Source: Eutreptiella sp. 'Long Island Sound 2002' (Eukaryota; Euglenozoa; Euglenophyceae; Eutreptiales; Eutreptiaceae). Taken from it: a DNA stretch of 64,000 nucleotides. The stretch is from the NCBI GenBank assembly GCA_964036045.1, contig OZ038381.1, positions 137,670,306 through 137,734,305 on the forward strand, given 5' to 3'. The notes beneath the pieces are model-generated. The model saw only the letters and a program-made list of their open reading frames with translations. It ran no database searches and was not told the origin of the DNA. A program made the position numbers and the translations under genes. Positions within the stretch are counted from its first letter, which is position 1, and each line of letters begins with the position of its first letter. This document shows positions 23,001 through 32,481 of this stretch, piece by piece.

Positions 23001-24964
23001 TTAGCCACCAGGAAACAGGGGCTGCAGTGTAGGGGGTAGTCCCCGTCCTTGTACTCCAGGACTAGGCCAGCGTCGATACACTCCTGTATCTGTCGCTCAA
23101 TCTCGTCGGCCTGCTCTTTAGGAGCTGGATAGGGTCTCCTCCGTATCTTGTGACCCACGAACTCGGGTTTCAGCTTGAGGTCCATCTGTACCAGCTTGTC
23201 GCATGAGGCTGGAGGGGGTAGTTCTCCGAACACCTCCAGATAGGTCCTTATCAGCTTCTGTACCCGCGGGTCCAATACCTTGATCTTGTCCTCCATGTCC
23301 TCGTCGGAGTGTAAGTTGCTTGCCCCTTGAATAGACGTCGGGAGGTGGTCCTCAACCGACTCTTCGCCCGCGGTAGCATCCTTCAGCCCTTGGTAGGCAT
23401 ATAGAAGGTCTGGCTCGACCATCTCCGGTGGACGATGGCAACATAGGCACGCTCGAGGGGGTTCACATACACATTCCTCCGAGAGGTCGTCCTCCTCTGG
23501 GGTCCTCACATGGGCGCCCCACACGCTCTTCATGAGCTTGAGATCTACCTCCCTTTGCCAGGTGGTGATCTTCTGTTCGGGGTCCTCCTTCAATTGGGAT
23601 AGGTCTCCCATACGTCCTTGCTTCAGTGGCCACGAGCTGCGGGTAGGCTTCGCGTAGCATAGCTTTTTCGCCACCAACTTCCTCTTGGAATCCACATACT
23701 CCCTGAGCCTGGATCGAGGGTCCAGCTCTTCATCCACGGGGTCTTCCACCCTCATGGAGAGTAGGGGTTTTAGTGGGGCGACGTACTCGGCGTTCTCCAC
23801 TTCCTCCACCGCGGTCTGCACGAAGAAGGCGTCGTGCTCGGTTTCGTCGTCTGAGTGGATAGAGCTAGGTAGCTCAGATAGTCCACACTCAGAAACTCCA
23901 TCAGGAACAGGTACATGACAGGGAGAGTTGGGGGCGTTGGTGTCAGTCACGACGTACTCATCTCCTCCGGGTGTAGTTTCGACAGCATCTTGAGGTCGTA
24001 GGCGATCCTTCAAGTCACCCAAGGCGAGTCCATCGCTTTCTCGTTGTATAGCCTGGACCAGAGTAGGGTCCAGGTCTTCCCAGGGAATGGTGGTAAGACT
24101 TCCGTCCACCACGCTGAGCATACTCCCCCATCCGGGCTTCCCAATGGGCGTCTTGCGTCCCAGAGGCACGTAGATGGCCTCATCGGGTAATCGCACCGAG
24201 CTGATAGTCAGCTTGTCAAGGAGGGTTCGCCAGTACTCGTTGCCCCCTTGGGCCCCCCAATCGGGGGAACACAGGACCATACGGGAACGTTCCAAGGCCA
24301 CCTTGGTCAGCACCTTCCCCAGTTCACTGAATCTGGGGTTCCCGTAGGCCATCCCGAAAGAGGGCCAGTAAAATTTGTAGCTGCAGTTCTTCCCCTTGCT
24401 GCAGTATAGGTCCAGTACATGCTGCTTGTCGCTGGCGAACAGCTCCACACTTAGGTCTTCTCGAGAGTAACCCAACTCCTTCAGACCTTGGTTTAGGACT
24501 TCCCCCAATAGTTGATAGTCCTCAGTTTTGGAGGCCGCCATCATGTTCGAGGGCTCCTCCTTCGATAGTCTCAGGTAACTCGAGGTATGTTCCGACTGCT
24601 CCAGTGGCACAGACTCTCTGCCACTGCCGTGGTCCACGTACAGGAGGTAGGGCGCTTGCAGCGTCAGGGATTGTATCTGGGAGTGCTGCACGAAGAAGTC
24701 AGTACCCAGTACAAAGTCGAAGGCCTCAGTGTCCATCACATAGAACCGATGGGCGATAGTTCGAGAGCCCATAGGTACCTCCACTTCACAGTCCCCGTAG
24801 CTGTGCACCACATGTCCATCCCCCATGCGTATAGCGGCGGTGGTCATGGTGTTCTTCAGGCTCCCACAAGGTAAAATTTTCTTGGCCACTATAGATATTG
24901 TGGCGCCAGTATCCAGTACCCCCAGGTATTCACGTCCCCCTAGTCGGATACGTACCCAAAACAC
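20069..24964 (-). CDS. Gypsy Pol polyprotein (PR, extra domain, RT, RNase H, IN, chromodomain)
   Basis: This frame of 1,631 codons makes the enzymes for replication and integration. Approximate residue positions: aspartic protease with DTGA at 18-21; a segment with VELFAS and SPDWGAQGGNEYW at about 170-245; a Cys-rich stretch (CVCEPPRACLCC) near 505; RT at about 590-830 with KMDKRSGFWQV, MPFGVANAPALFQ and HIDD at about 775; RNase H with VTDASN; integrase with an H-x4-H and CPCRSC zinc site at about 1180-1216, Asp in VDYTEM, Asp in NSDED and Glu in NPLCERQ; and a C-terminal chromodomain (YLVKSVLRHRYRQGW to ATWEPF, about 1555-1600). The annotated start is GTG, but the frame is open further upstream and overlaps gag by at least 35 bp in the +1 frame. 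Synthesis as a Gag-Pol fusion by frameshifting is therefore likely (inference). The chromodomain probably directs integration to marked chromatin. Confidence 0.93.
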   Translation of the reverse strand: MFWVRIRLGGREYLGVLDTGATISIVAKKILPCGSLKNTMTTAAIRMGDGHVVHSYGDCEVEVPMGSRTIAHRFYVMDTEAFDFVLGTDFFVQHSQIQSLTLQAPYLLYVDHGSGRESVPLEQSEHTSSYLRLSKEEPSNMMAASKTEDYQLLGEVLNQGLKELGYSREDLSVELFASDKQHVLDLYCSKGKNCSYKFYWPSFGMAYGNPRFSELGKVLTKVALERSRMVLCSPDWGAQGGNEYWRTLLDKLTISSVRLPDEAIYVPLGRKTPIGKPGWGSMLSVVDGSLTTIPWEDLDPTLVQAIQRESDGLALGDLKDRLRPQDAVETTPGGDEYVVTDTNAPNSPCHVPVPDGVSECGLSELPSSIHSDDETEHDAFFVQTAVEEVENAEYVAPLKPLLSMRVEDPVDEELDPRSRLREYVDSKRKLVAKKLCYAKPTRSSWPLKQGRMGDLSQLKEDPEQKITTWQREVDLKLMKSVWGAHVRTPEEDDLSEECVCEPPRACLCCHRPPEMVEPDLLYAYQGLKDATAGEESVEDHLPTSIQGASNLHSDEDMEDKIKVLDPRVQKLIRTYLEVFGELPPPASCDKLVQMDLKLKPEFVGHKIRRRPYPAPKEQADEIERQIQECIDAGLVLEYKDGDYPLHCSPCFLVAKPGSTAKRLVVDYGELNKKTLNHSGSIPNMESTLEKIASCRYKTKMDKRSGFWQVDLTPNAQELLAFITPQGRVFKWKVMPFGVANAPALFQELMNKILSILRRRPKVQELKSRGAQMEAHIDDVCLGTNTQEDHLILLGEFFAVCQENHTRLELEKCEFMQETMQYLGFDVGYGWWTPATSKAKPLMDAKVRHEDPKKGLHDVRSFIGACNFYRCHLKNFIYTSAVLTDLIKKSTTWRWGPQEQQAFDELKDKVANAKCFGVPRAQGEIILVTDASNVGGGGTLFQWQALEKEEFDSAISQWGTEGLNRDGTLKHSYPDDKWVLVPLGHWNWKWNQARGNYSTYEQELLAGMLVLSSQARLLGSNPVVWLCDQEPVRSFQKGPPPEKAKLRRWWTYLSQLRRTVHHIQGVKKECADYISRNNFDALIGTRSEALAKEAFSRMDVHLDLNMTMIRPLDGLQQSEYLQEFRDIYRRLEKRLEPLLVNQDQWKRDKSYLWHEDRIVVPSDRVPALLKWTHESSGHVGADRTLRLFKQWFHTTWTDDQLRTLQPIVDKCPCRSCKPGDIRDRGLYSTLPIPHCANSVLYVDYTEMPKFGGYDFALVVTCGLTRFTRVFPCTKHITGEETIKILLEEWFCVYGAPKEINSDEDVRVRSDTGWYKRVLRSLNVQVSTGIPYSHTSNPLCERQIRVLKENVRIWCKTERTRDWVRLLPVISLMMNSKESSATGYSPHELFMGRPAWFLHAPYPEDTHSSVGEWVQEQQANVDKAKAMLQRVRERQWNKKNKHRVPATYQEGDWVLLHHSRLPAWPRSTSDDPYFGQYKILSVDGHRITVRCSPRLGGTLVCAAQHLKRYHDPEDLCGEEWELNDEEIAALDLQGAASPMEVEGELPDMNAEEMAKEGFYLVKSVLRHRYRQGWRFLTLWEEFGVEEATWEPFSAFVLPEGRLNSVLVDYLSQNNLGELLRLAETLASKTKARD

Positions 24965-27470
24965 CAGGTCTTGGGTGCCACCAGAGCGTCCCCGTAAGAA
25001 TTTCTGCGGGACAGGTCACCTCGAACCCCTTGTTCCGCAATTTGCGGGCCATCCTCATGAAACGGCTTCTCTTCTTGGCGTTGCCGTCATCACCACCTTC
25101 ATGCTCACGCTTGGCTCCTTGTTCTTGCTGGGCCTGCGTCTGTGAGCGTGTGGTAGGTCCAGACTGCCCTCCAGAGGGCTCGGAGTTCCCCCCTGGATTA
25201 GGGTTGGGGTTACCTCCGTTCTTGTCCTTGTTCTTGTCGTCGTTCTGGCGGTTAGCACCTCCTCCTCGTCCACCTTGACCCTTGTCCTGACCACCTTGAC
25301 CACGTCCTTTCGACTTGCCCTTGCCGGAGTCGTTGCCTTTGGCCTTGCCTCCACCTTTGCCTGAGCTTTTGCCAGGATCTTCCCCCTTAAGCTTCGCCGA
25401 TAGGCGTTGCTTATGGTAGCACTCATCCTCGTAGTGCTTCCGCTTACCGCAGAATGCACAGGTGATGGTGCAGCGGTAATGATCCGGCAGCTTCACTTTG
25501 GCGCCGGTGATCTTCTCCTGCTGCTTCCCCTGGACGACGAAGCAGTCTCGCTGCTCGCAGTCAGAGGCGTGCTGCAGGTGGCCCTGCTCATCTCTGGCAT
25601 CACACCAGAATAGCTCCTTCACGTTCTCCATTAGGCGGGCGTGGGCGTGTTTGGGGGTAGTCCCCTGCCCAGGTCGGGACCCTTGGTACCCTTTGCCTCC
25701 AGAACCTCCACCACCAGGACGGTAGTTGTTCAGGTGCTGGTCGCTCTCCTTCTCCAGCGCCATCTCCAGGAGCAGCACGCATAGATCCTCGTAGCGGAGG
25801 GATCTAGCCTTGCGCTCAGCCGTCAGACGGCACTCGTCCCATAGCTCTCGGGGGAGCTTGGCGCACAACCAGAACAGCAGGTCGTCGCTGCTGTAGGAAC
25901 CGGGCGTCAGTCGCCCAGCCCAGTGATCCAGGTCCGCCAACAGCTCGGAGACCCTGCCAGGCTTGGGGTTGTTGGGCAGCACGGGCAGGTTCTGGATCTC
26001 GGCCCTGATGGAGAGGTCGGTCTCGTAGGTTGCGTACTGCCTCTCCAGGGCAACCAACACATCGGCAAAGGTGGCGGAGTTTGTTACGATCTGCCTGACC
26101 TGCTTCTCCAGGTACTTGGTCTTGCAGCACTGCAGGAGCAGATCGCACTTCACTCGCCCACTCGCGTGGGTTTGGCCGGTCAGTCGTAGGAACCGGCCAA
26201 AGTTCTCAGCGAACTCGCTGAGGTCCTTGCCTGTGAACTCAGGCAGGTTCACCACTATCTTGGAGGTGGCAATAGCCTTGGCCTCCTGAGCTCGGCGTCC
26301 TTCAGGGCGTCGGGTCTTCTTTTTCTTCTTCTTCTTCTTCTTACCCTTGGGGTCCTCGGGGTCCTCAGGGTCTTCGTCATCCGATGGCGAAGAAGAATCC
26401 ATCGACGGCGGCTCGTCGTCGGAGGGGTCTCCGCCTAGATCACTGGAGCCATAAGGCTCCACGTCCACCATAGCCCTTAGGGCTGTCAGCCCCAGCCGGT
26501 CCAGCTCGGCCCTCGTCGAGTTCGTCACGTGGCTGTAGGGTGGCTGGGCCGTTCTCGGGACGAATGGACTTCTCGGTACTGCTGCAGGAGTCGGCATCGG
26601 TCGGCTCCTCAGGCTCCCCAGGGTATTTGTCAACCCTGCCGCCAGGTGGTTAGCCTGTACTCGGTGGGGTGACATTCCCGCCGTCGTAGGTGACGCATGG
26701 GACGGGATCATCAGGGGCTCCAGTTTCTCCCTGATCTCTTGCGTGAGGTCGCTCTCGATTTGCGAAGTGGCTCCTCGGAGCACCTCGTTGATCTCCGACC
26801 GCGTCTGGGACCTGTTGGAGGATCTTCCCGATCCTCTACTCCTGCCTCCCAGAGACTCTGGTCCTCTCCTCAACCCACTCAAGGGTGCATACCCAGGTGC
26901 ACACCCAGGAGCATACCCAGGAACTTCCATGTAGGTTCCAGTGGCGTGGAGTGGATGGGGATGGTCAGCCGCATACCATCGCGGCGCAGAGCTGGAAGCC
27001 ACCGGCTCACTGGCAGTAGTTGCTTCAAGGAGCGCAGTGGTAGGTGGGCCCATGCCATAGGCGGGGTAGTGAGGCATGCCAGTAAAGCCTGTGCCCTCTG
27101 CCATAGGCGGGTTGGTTGTGGAAGTGGATGTTGCGGCGGCTGGGAGTGTGGTGGTTATGGGAGAGGGTGATGCATGGAGGCCAGAAGCGCTTGGTGCGCC
27201 TTCGAAGGTAGGGACATCCGTCGGGTCTTGCCCTTGCTCCTCTCCTTCGTCTGCTCCGTCCCCAGCATCCTTCTCGCTCTCTCTCTTCCTTTTTGCAGGC
27301 TGCGCCACCACCTCCTCGACCGACAGGGCCCCGAAGGCCGTCTGGAGGCCATCCAGGGAGTCCTCCGCCGTATCCACTGGCCCATGTAAGGGCTCTGCTG
27401 AAGGTACAGCGCCAGGCGCCGGCCTTGCCGGTGCCTCAGGCGCTGGCGCTGTCTTCACGTCGGCGTCCAC
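24930..27470 (-). CDS. Gypsy Gag protein
   Basis: The 846-residue structural protein assembles the virus-like particle and packages element RNA. Residues 1-330 are Pro/Ala/Ser-rich and probably disordered. An acidic run (DDEDPEDPEDPKG) leads into nine lysines near 375-390. A helical capsid-like region follows (LPEFTGKDLSEFAENFGRFL, about 410-425, and on to about 600). The nucleocapsid part has one zinc knuckle, C-x2-C-x4-H-x4-C (CAFCGKRKHYEDEC), followed by a long Gly/Lys/Asn-rich tail. It starts at ATG 27470, 113 bp after the 5' LTR. The stop at 24930 lies inside the pol frame. Capsid assignment rests on position and the knuckle, not on sequence identity to a named family. Confidence 0.85.
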   Translation of the reverse strand: MDADVKTAPAPEAPARPAPGAVPSAEPLHGPVDTAEDSLDGLQTAFGALSVEEVVAQPAKRKRESEKDAGDGADEGEEQGQDPTDVPTFEGAPSASGLHASPSPITTTLPAAATSTSTTNPPMAEGTGFTGMPHYPAYGMGPPTTALLEATTASEPVASSSAPRWYAADHPHPLHATGTYMEVPGYAPGCAPGYAPLSGLRRGPESLGGRSRGSGRSSNRSQTRSEINEVLRGATSQIESDLTQEIREKLEPLMIPSHASPTTAGMSPHRVQANHLAAGLTNTLGSLRSRPMPTPAAVPRSPFVPRTAQPPYSHVTNSTRAELDRLGLTALRAMVDVEPYGSSDLGGDPSDDEPPSMDSSSPSDDEDPEDPEDPKGKKKKKKKKKTRRPEGRRAQEAKAIATSKIVVNLPEFTGKDLSEFAENFGRFLRLTGQTHASGRVKCDLLLQCCKTKYLEKQVRQIVTNSATFADVLVALERQYATYETDLSIRAEIQNLPVLPNNPKPGRVSELLADLDHWAGRLTPGSYSSDDLLFWLCAKLPRELWDECRLTAERKARSLRYEDLCVLLLEMALEKESDQHLNNYRPGGGGSGGKGYQGSRPGQGTTPKHAHARLMENVKELFWCDARDEQGHLQHASDCEQRDCFVVQGKQQEKITGAKVKLPDHYRCTITCAFCGKRKHYEDECYHKQRLSAKLKGEDPGKSSGKGGGKAKGNDSGKGKSKGRGQGGQDKGQGGRGGGANRQNDDKNKDKNGGNPNPNPGGNSEPSGGQSGPTTRSQTQAQQEQGAKREHEGGDDGNAKKRSRFMRMARKLRNKGFEVTCPAEILTGTLWWHPRPGVLGTYPTRGT

Positions 27471-27566
27471 TCTTCCTGGGTCCGTCTTAATCCGCCCTTC
27501 TGCTTATATTTGCCTGCTCGGAGCACTGGTTGTACGGCGCGGGGTCGCTGCCGGTGCACAGAGACA

Positions 27567-27584
27567 GGCTGCCTCTTGCTACCA
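27567..27584 (-). promoter_or_regulatory. primer-binding site
   Basis: Directly after the 5' LTR the minus strand reads TGGTAGCAAGAGGCAGCC. TGG matches the complement of a tRNA CCA end, and the position is right for a minus-strand primer site. I cannot name the tRNA with confidence. Confidence 0.65.
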
Positions 27585-28381
27585 GAAAAGTTTATAGTGT
27601 CTTCAGCACTGTGTTTTTGCTTCTCCTGCTGCTTGTTGTTGCTGTAGGGTGTCCTGCTGCTTGTTTTGGATGATGAAAAGCCTTTGTATGTTGAAATACA
27701 GAAGAGCCAAGTCAATCCAGGATAGCCCAAGCCAATAGTATGCAAGGAGAAGGTAATTCAGGATCAAAGCATGAAGGGCTGCAGTGTAAACAGTGAAAGA
27801 TGATTGGATATTCACAGAAACTACAGCTCAGGTCACACATGAATGCATATTCACAAAGATAGCTGAAATGTTTTAGGAAAAGGGTTAGAAAACTGCCTCA
27901 GGATCACTCTCTCTCCATAGTGCCATCTTAGGAGATGTGCACTCTTTGTTTTGGGTCCCATATGTGCTGAGGTGGCATGGTATGTGGCGATGAGGTCACT
28001 GCCATGTCACATGGGATCTTCCTACTTAGCTAGGCTGACCAGGAATTGAACCCAGGACCTCTCAAAAAGAGGTGCCTAGCCCCCTATGGTGCATACCACT
28101 AGGGCAGATAAGTATTCATGGAAAAACATAATTAAATTCATAGGCTCTACCTTAGGTATGTCAGTGCTCAGTCAAATCAGGAAAAGATGTTTTACTTCAC
28201 ATTGAAAGGGGATTAAGGGGTCCACTCCATATGCTGATTGGGTGTTTGGTTCCATAGGTCAAAATGTGTTATCACCACTTTTGGTTGGACCAATACTAAG
28301 ATAAAAATGCATGGATGCTCAGTGCATCTCTAATACAACTAGAGTATGCCACAAAGCAATGGAAAAGCACTTTTTCTTACT
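27584..28381 (-). repeat. 5' LTR of the Gypsy element
   Basis: This is the 798 bp partner of 17011-17808. It should carry the pol II promoter. The tRNA-like block is at 28028-28113 (box B 28043-28051, box A 28096-28106), with anticodon loop TTTTTGA. Confidence 0.93.
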
Positions 28382-29245
28382 GCTGTCCATAGGGGAAGAA
28401 TGGAAGTATGTGCGAGTGTTTTTGCTTTCTGAGGGTTAGCCCGGAAGTTGCCCAAAACGAAGTTGGGTATTAATATGTAAGGGTGGTCTGCGGTTAGGGT
28501 AGAACTTCCCCAAACCGGAGTTGGGTATTAGACAGGTGGTCTGCGTGCATAGAGGTATGCAGTTGGCTATATCGGTGTTTAATGTCTCACACTATGATCG
28601 TTTGTGTTCTTTGTTTGTGTTCTTTGAAGAGTATGTATAGCACTTCGCAGTTGAATTGTTCTTGGACCGTTGTCACGAAATGGCACATGCACTTTGCCAA
28701 ATTGCATATTTGAGCCCGGAACAAATTGAGCCCGGAACTAATGTTGCCTACAATGATTTGGAGTTGGGGACAAAACGAGAGAGTTTGGGATAAAAATGCT
28801 ACCAAGCATGGAAAAAATACCTAAATATCTTCAAAGAACACAAACAATTGTAGTGTGAGAGATTGAACATTGCCATCCATCACGAAAACAAATTTGAACT
28901 AAAAAATGGTCGCGCAAATTTTTGTTGTTCATCACCTTCCGTACGCCTCTATGCACAGAGACCTCGCAGCACGTGGTGTAGGTTACCATGCTTATAGGTT
29001 ACCAATAGGTTACCACAGGTTGCCAATCAACCGATGAAACTGCGCTACTGCTATGAGTTTTTGTTGCTAGGTTGGCAATGGTATTTAACAGAGAGTAATT
29101 AAAATAAAGTGATGTGGATTTTCTAAATTGTAGTGCCCCGTACCTTTACTTGTTAGTTGTTACGCATGTGACATGCTTAATGAGATGGTGGTGTGGATTT
29201 GTGGTTTGGTCCACTCTTCCTCCTCGGATGGTTCTCTAGAAGTAT
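28382..29245. repeat. 1.8 kb tandem unit, copy 1, right part (B)
   Basis: The continuation of the interrupted copy 1 starts GCTGTCCATAGGGGAAGAAT and matches 30105-31025. Over the first ~215 bp I count about 15 differences (about 93% identity). It contains a foldback structure (28544-28960) and AT-rich DNA with ATAGGTTACCA repeats near 29000. No gene was seen. Confidence 0.85.
28544..28960. repeat. foldback (long inverted repeat) inside unit B
   Basis: The left arm holds GTGCATAGAGGTATGC and, at 28581-28613, AATGTCTCACACTATGATCG running on to TTTGTGTTCTTTG. The right arm at 28832-28864 holds the inverse, starting CAAAGAACACAAACAATTG. The outer part inverts again near 28943-28960 (GTACGCCTCTATGCAC). 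The same structure is present in copy 2 (about 30270-30640). It looks like a MITE that was already in the unit before it duplicated. Confidence 0.6.
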
Positions 29246-30104
29246 TCATGTAATGGTTCTTTTGCATTGCTTTGCACGTCACATGTAGCGGAATTGGAAC
29301 TGCGAGATTCGATGGACTGGATTGGACCAAAGTTAATTAGGCAGTGTTTGTGCGTTGCTGTCGCCGTAAAGGAACATCTTGGATATGCCTCACGTGTAAG
29401 TGCTTTGCCTTGGTTTGGCAGAATCTTCGTCCGCATGCACCACGCGAGATGGGTGATGTTTGTTTCCCCTGTTGCCGTTGCACGTCGACATGCGTATGCG
29501 TTTAAATCGTTCGTCATCGTAGGTAGAATACTGTGCTTATGGTTTTGCGGTTTGGTGCCTCTTTTGCAGAGTAACACAAAGAAAGAGTAGAATAGTAGAA
29601 TAGAAGTGGAACGCAAAGGTGTGGTGTATTGGGAATGTAGTGCCTATGTTCGTTGTGTGGCTGTATGGATTGTTGCCTCAAATGCATTGCCGAACGCAGT
29701 ATAGTACAGTTGGCGGTTGGGACAGCGACAGCAACGTGCGACATTTGTCTTCAATGCCTCTTTTGCAGCGTGAGCAGCAAGGCGATTGCGTTGAAAGTTT
29801 CGAGTAGAAAGGTGTGATGCCCTGCAGTGAAGTTACATTGGGCTTTGTAGTCAGAATGAGAATGCCAACGTCAATGAGTTGGGGCATTTAGTTGTGGAGC
29901 ATTTGTGGTGCAAAATCGAATCCCAATTCCGGATCGAATCCCAATTCCCAATGTGCACTGCCTTGGTCCAAACTTGTGGTGACAAATGATACGGTACCAT
30001 GCATAAGCAGGAAACGTGCACGCAAACAACCATGATTCATAATACACCACAGAAACATACCCTTTGTGTTTTGCGCAGGTGAAGTGACAATAAATTTGCA
30101 AAGA
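29246..30104. repeat. 1.8 kb tandem unit, copy 2, part A
   Basis: This is the second copy of the 16100-17010 sequence. It runs without interruption into part B at TTGCAAAGAGTGCTGTCC, giving the empty target site for the Gypsy insertion. No supported gene was found; short frames on both strands are not conserved between the copies. Confidence 0.85.
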
Positions 30105-31025
30105 GTGCTGTCCATAGGGGAAGAATGGAAGTATGTGCGAGTGTTTTTGCTTTCTGAGGGTTAGCCCCGAAGTTGCCCAAAACGAAGTGGGGTATTAATA
30201 TGTGAAGGTGGTCTGCCGTTAGGGTAGAGCTTGCCCAAACCGGAGTTGGGTATTATAAAGGTGGTCTGCGTGCATATAGGTATGCGGTTGGCTATGTCGG
30301 TGTTTAATGTCCCGCACTATGATTGTTTGCGTTCTTTGCTTGTGTTCTTTGGAGAGTACGTATAGCACTTCGCTGTGGAATTGTTCCGTTGTCACGAAAT
30401 GGCACATGCACTTTGCCAAATTGAAGAGTCTGGAACAAATGTTGCCTACAATTAACCAGAGTTGAGGATAAAAACGCTACCAACCATCAAAAAATACGAA
30501 AATGTCTTCAAAGAACACAAAGAAATGTAGTGTGAGAGATTGAGCATTTCCATGCATCAGTAACCCAAATTTGAAAGGAGAAATGGTAGCGCAAACTAAT
30601 CTTGTTCATCACCTTCTGTATGCTTCCATGCACAGAGACCGTGGGGCAGGAGTTGTAGGTTACCATGGTTATAGGTTACCAATAGGTTACCATAGGTTAC
30701 CAATGAACCGATGAAACTGCGCTTGGTGCTTGTCGTGCATGCCTGGCTCGTTAAGCTACTGCTATGAGTGTTTGTTGCTAGGTTGGCAATGGTATTTAAC
30801 AGAGAGTAAGTAAAAAAAAGTGATGTTGATGTGGATTGTAGTGCCCCGTACCTTTACTTGGTTGTTCATACGCATGTGACATGCTTAATGCAATTGGGAT
30901 TTTTGTAGCGCACTGGAGATCGTCGTGTGGTTTTGTGCTTTGGTCCACTCTTCCTCCTCGGTTGGTACTCTAGAAGTATTGATGTGCTGTTTGTTTTGCA
31001 TTGCTTTGCATGTCACATGTGACGT
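30105..31025. repeat. 1.8 kb tandem unit, copy 2, part B
   Basis: This is the second copy of 28382-29245, including the foldback. Similarity to copy 1 ends shortly after the CATTGCTTTGCATGTCACAT block (about 30999-31019). A third, much more diverged copy of part of B is at 59045-59345. Confidence 0.8.
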
Positions 31026-31635
31026 AATATTTGAATTGACTCATTGCCTCAAGTTCCAACGCTGCACCAAGCAGCTTACCAAGGAAGTCAATGTCCAACA
31101 ACATGGTGCTACAAATTTCTTTCCAATAGTCCATTTCATGTGGCTACTTGGAAAGGTCCTTGCATTCGTTTTCCTACTTCAACCCACTCTGCACACCTTT
31201 GCAATGCATGAAATGTGATCGTTGTTCTTGTATATCCAACCGCGCTGCACTGATCCAGTGCACCCCACACAAGTGCGTGTGGTATACGCCTGTATAGTTT
31301 GAGGGGGCTAGAAGATAGGAAAGCAAAAGAACACACGGATCACACGACAAGTTGATGTCATGTCAAGGAGTTAAGACAGTCAAGGATGGTGTACGCTCAA
31401 AATCTCAACACCCGCGTTAACATTGTTAGGTGCCATTTTTTTCCAAATTTGCATGGAAAATAAATAGCGCAAGACGTTGTTAGGCCATGCAAGGTGTATA
31501 GTTACGCTTTGCAAGGTGTATTGCAGCATGTGAGGTAACAACGTCAGGCACCGTACCCAACGGCCAAGGAGGTAGATGAAATGGGGCACCTTGATCACCC
31601 ATAACATGGGGGGTCAACATCGTTATCTACGATAT
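31026..31635. other. no gene seen
   Basis: This unassigned stretch lies between the tandem 1.8 kb units and the first Helitron-flanking repeat. The open frame at 30925-31218 straddles unit B and has no recognisable domain. Confidence 0.35.
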
Positions 31636-31975
31636 GCAACATCTACTATGTACCGAGATGTTGGGAATGTAGGAGACATGCCGTACACCTTCGTGGACCC
31701 GACAATGTCTGGTTGACCTGCATTAGCAGTGTTCCTGGCTTTGTCATAATGAATGGCACCGTCACTGACATTGCCACTGGTATCACAGTGGGGGAAATCT
31801 CTCGTAGCAGCGGCTGCGGGGAGTTAGTACGCTCTCGGGAACGGAGAATGCAACCCAGAGTTTTAGGAGGTGTACCTCTTCCGTAGCCGGGGTATAGAGG
31901 GTTAGGTAATTTAGGAAGGTTGTTGTTTGTCATGTTAGGAAGGGGGGCGGAGGCCATCACGTGGTCCTGCGCTGC
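31636..31975 (+). repeat. left flanking direct repeat of the Helitron
   Basis: It matches 42478-42890 in the same orientation. Shared blocks include GTTGACCTGCATTAGCAGTG, GTAGCAGCGGC, GTTAGTACG, AGGAGGTGTA and GGGGGGCGGAGRCCATCACG. The CCATCACGTGG core near the end can form a short hairpin with flanking GACCA/TGGTC in the right-hand copies. It probably is promoter or terminal sequence of the element. Confidence 0.8.
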
Positions 31976-32481
31976 ATGCACCTCAAGGGTTGCAAGGAGG
32001 GTTGCATGTGGCATGTGGCATTTGCATTGTGTGTCCCACTGCAGACGTTGGTGACAGGCATGTCCTTCTTTTTTTTATGCTCCTTGTGGTGGCCATTTGT
32101 TTTTTACAATGTTGGCAATGGAGGCCACGGAAGATGGTTTGTAGAGAAGTGCGAGGTAAAAAGAATTGTCGATGGGCCAGGATGTACAAACGGGGCCGCA
32201 AATGGCGATGGAAGGGGAAGGTGTTGAAGCAGAAGAAGGAGAAGAAGAAAGGAAGGCGCAGGCCACTTTGTGAGAAGTGGAAGGGAAGAAGGATCGTTGG
32301 GCATCGGTCGTTGCACAGCTGGAAACATTGCATACTGCTTATGTGTGGGTTGTCGTGGCCATGCAACAGGAAGCAAACCTGTTGCTTGTTGAGAAAGCAG
32401 TAGCGGAAGGCGTCGTTGCAGACCGTCATGTAGTGCCGTTATGTAGTTTTGGATGGGTGTGCGATTTAGCGAGCGAAAGGG

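Larger units (their letters stand above)
17011..28381 (-). mobile_element. full-length chromodomain Gypsy LTR retrotransposon
   Basis: The element is 11,371 bp, minus strand. Order in its own direction: 5' LTR (27584-28381), primer-binding site, Gag, Pol, a 2.25 kb 3' non-coding stretch, polypurine tract, 3' LTR (17011-17808). The LTRs are each 798 bp without indels and differ at 12 positions (98.5% identical by hand count). Gag and Pol frames are uninterrupted. Protease, RT, RNase H, integrase and chromodomain motifs all look intact. It sits inside copy 1 of a tandem 1.8 kb unit whose copy 2 shows the uninterrupted target (TTGCAAAGAGTGCTGTCC, 30096-30113). A perfect target-site duplication is not visible (left flank AGCAG, right flank GCTGT). 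Confidence 0.93.

Noticed and set aside
17006-28386. Target-site duplication of the Gypsy element
   Set aside because: AGCAG on the left and GCTGT on the right do not match directly. Comparison with the empty site defines the insertion point instead.
31990-32403. 137-codon frame upstream of the Helitron Cys-rich gene
   Set aside because: Lys/Arg-rich run with competing frames on both strands. No domain, and its position in the flanking repeat suggests leader sequence.
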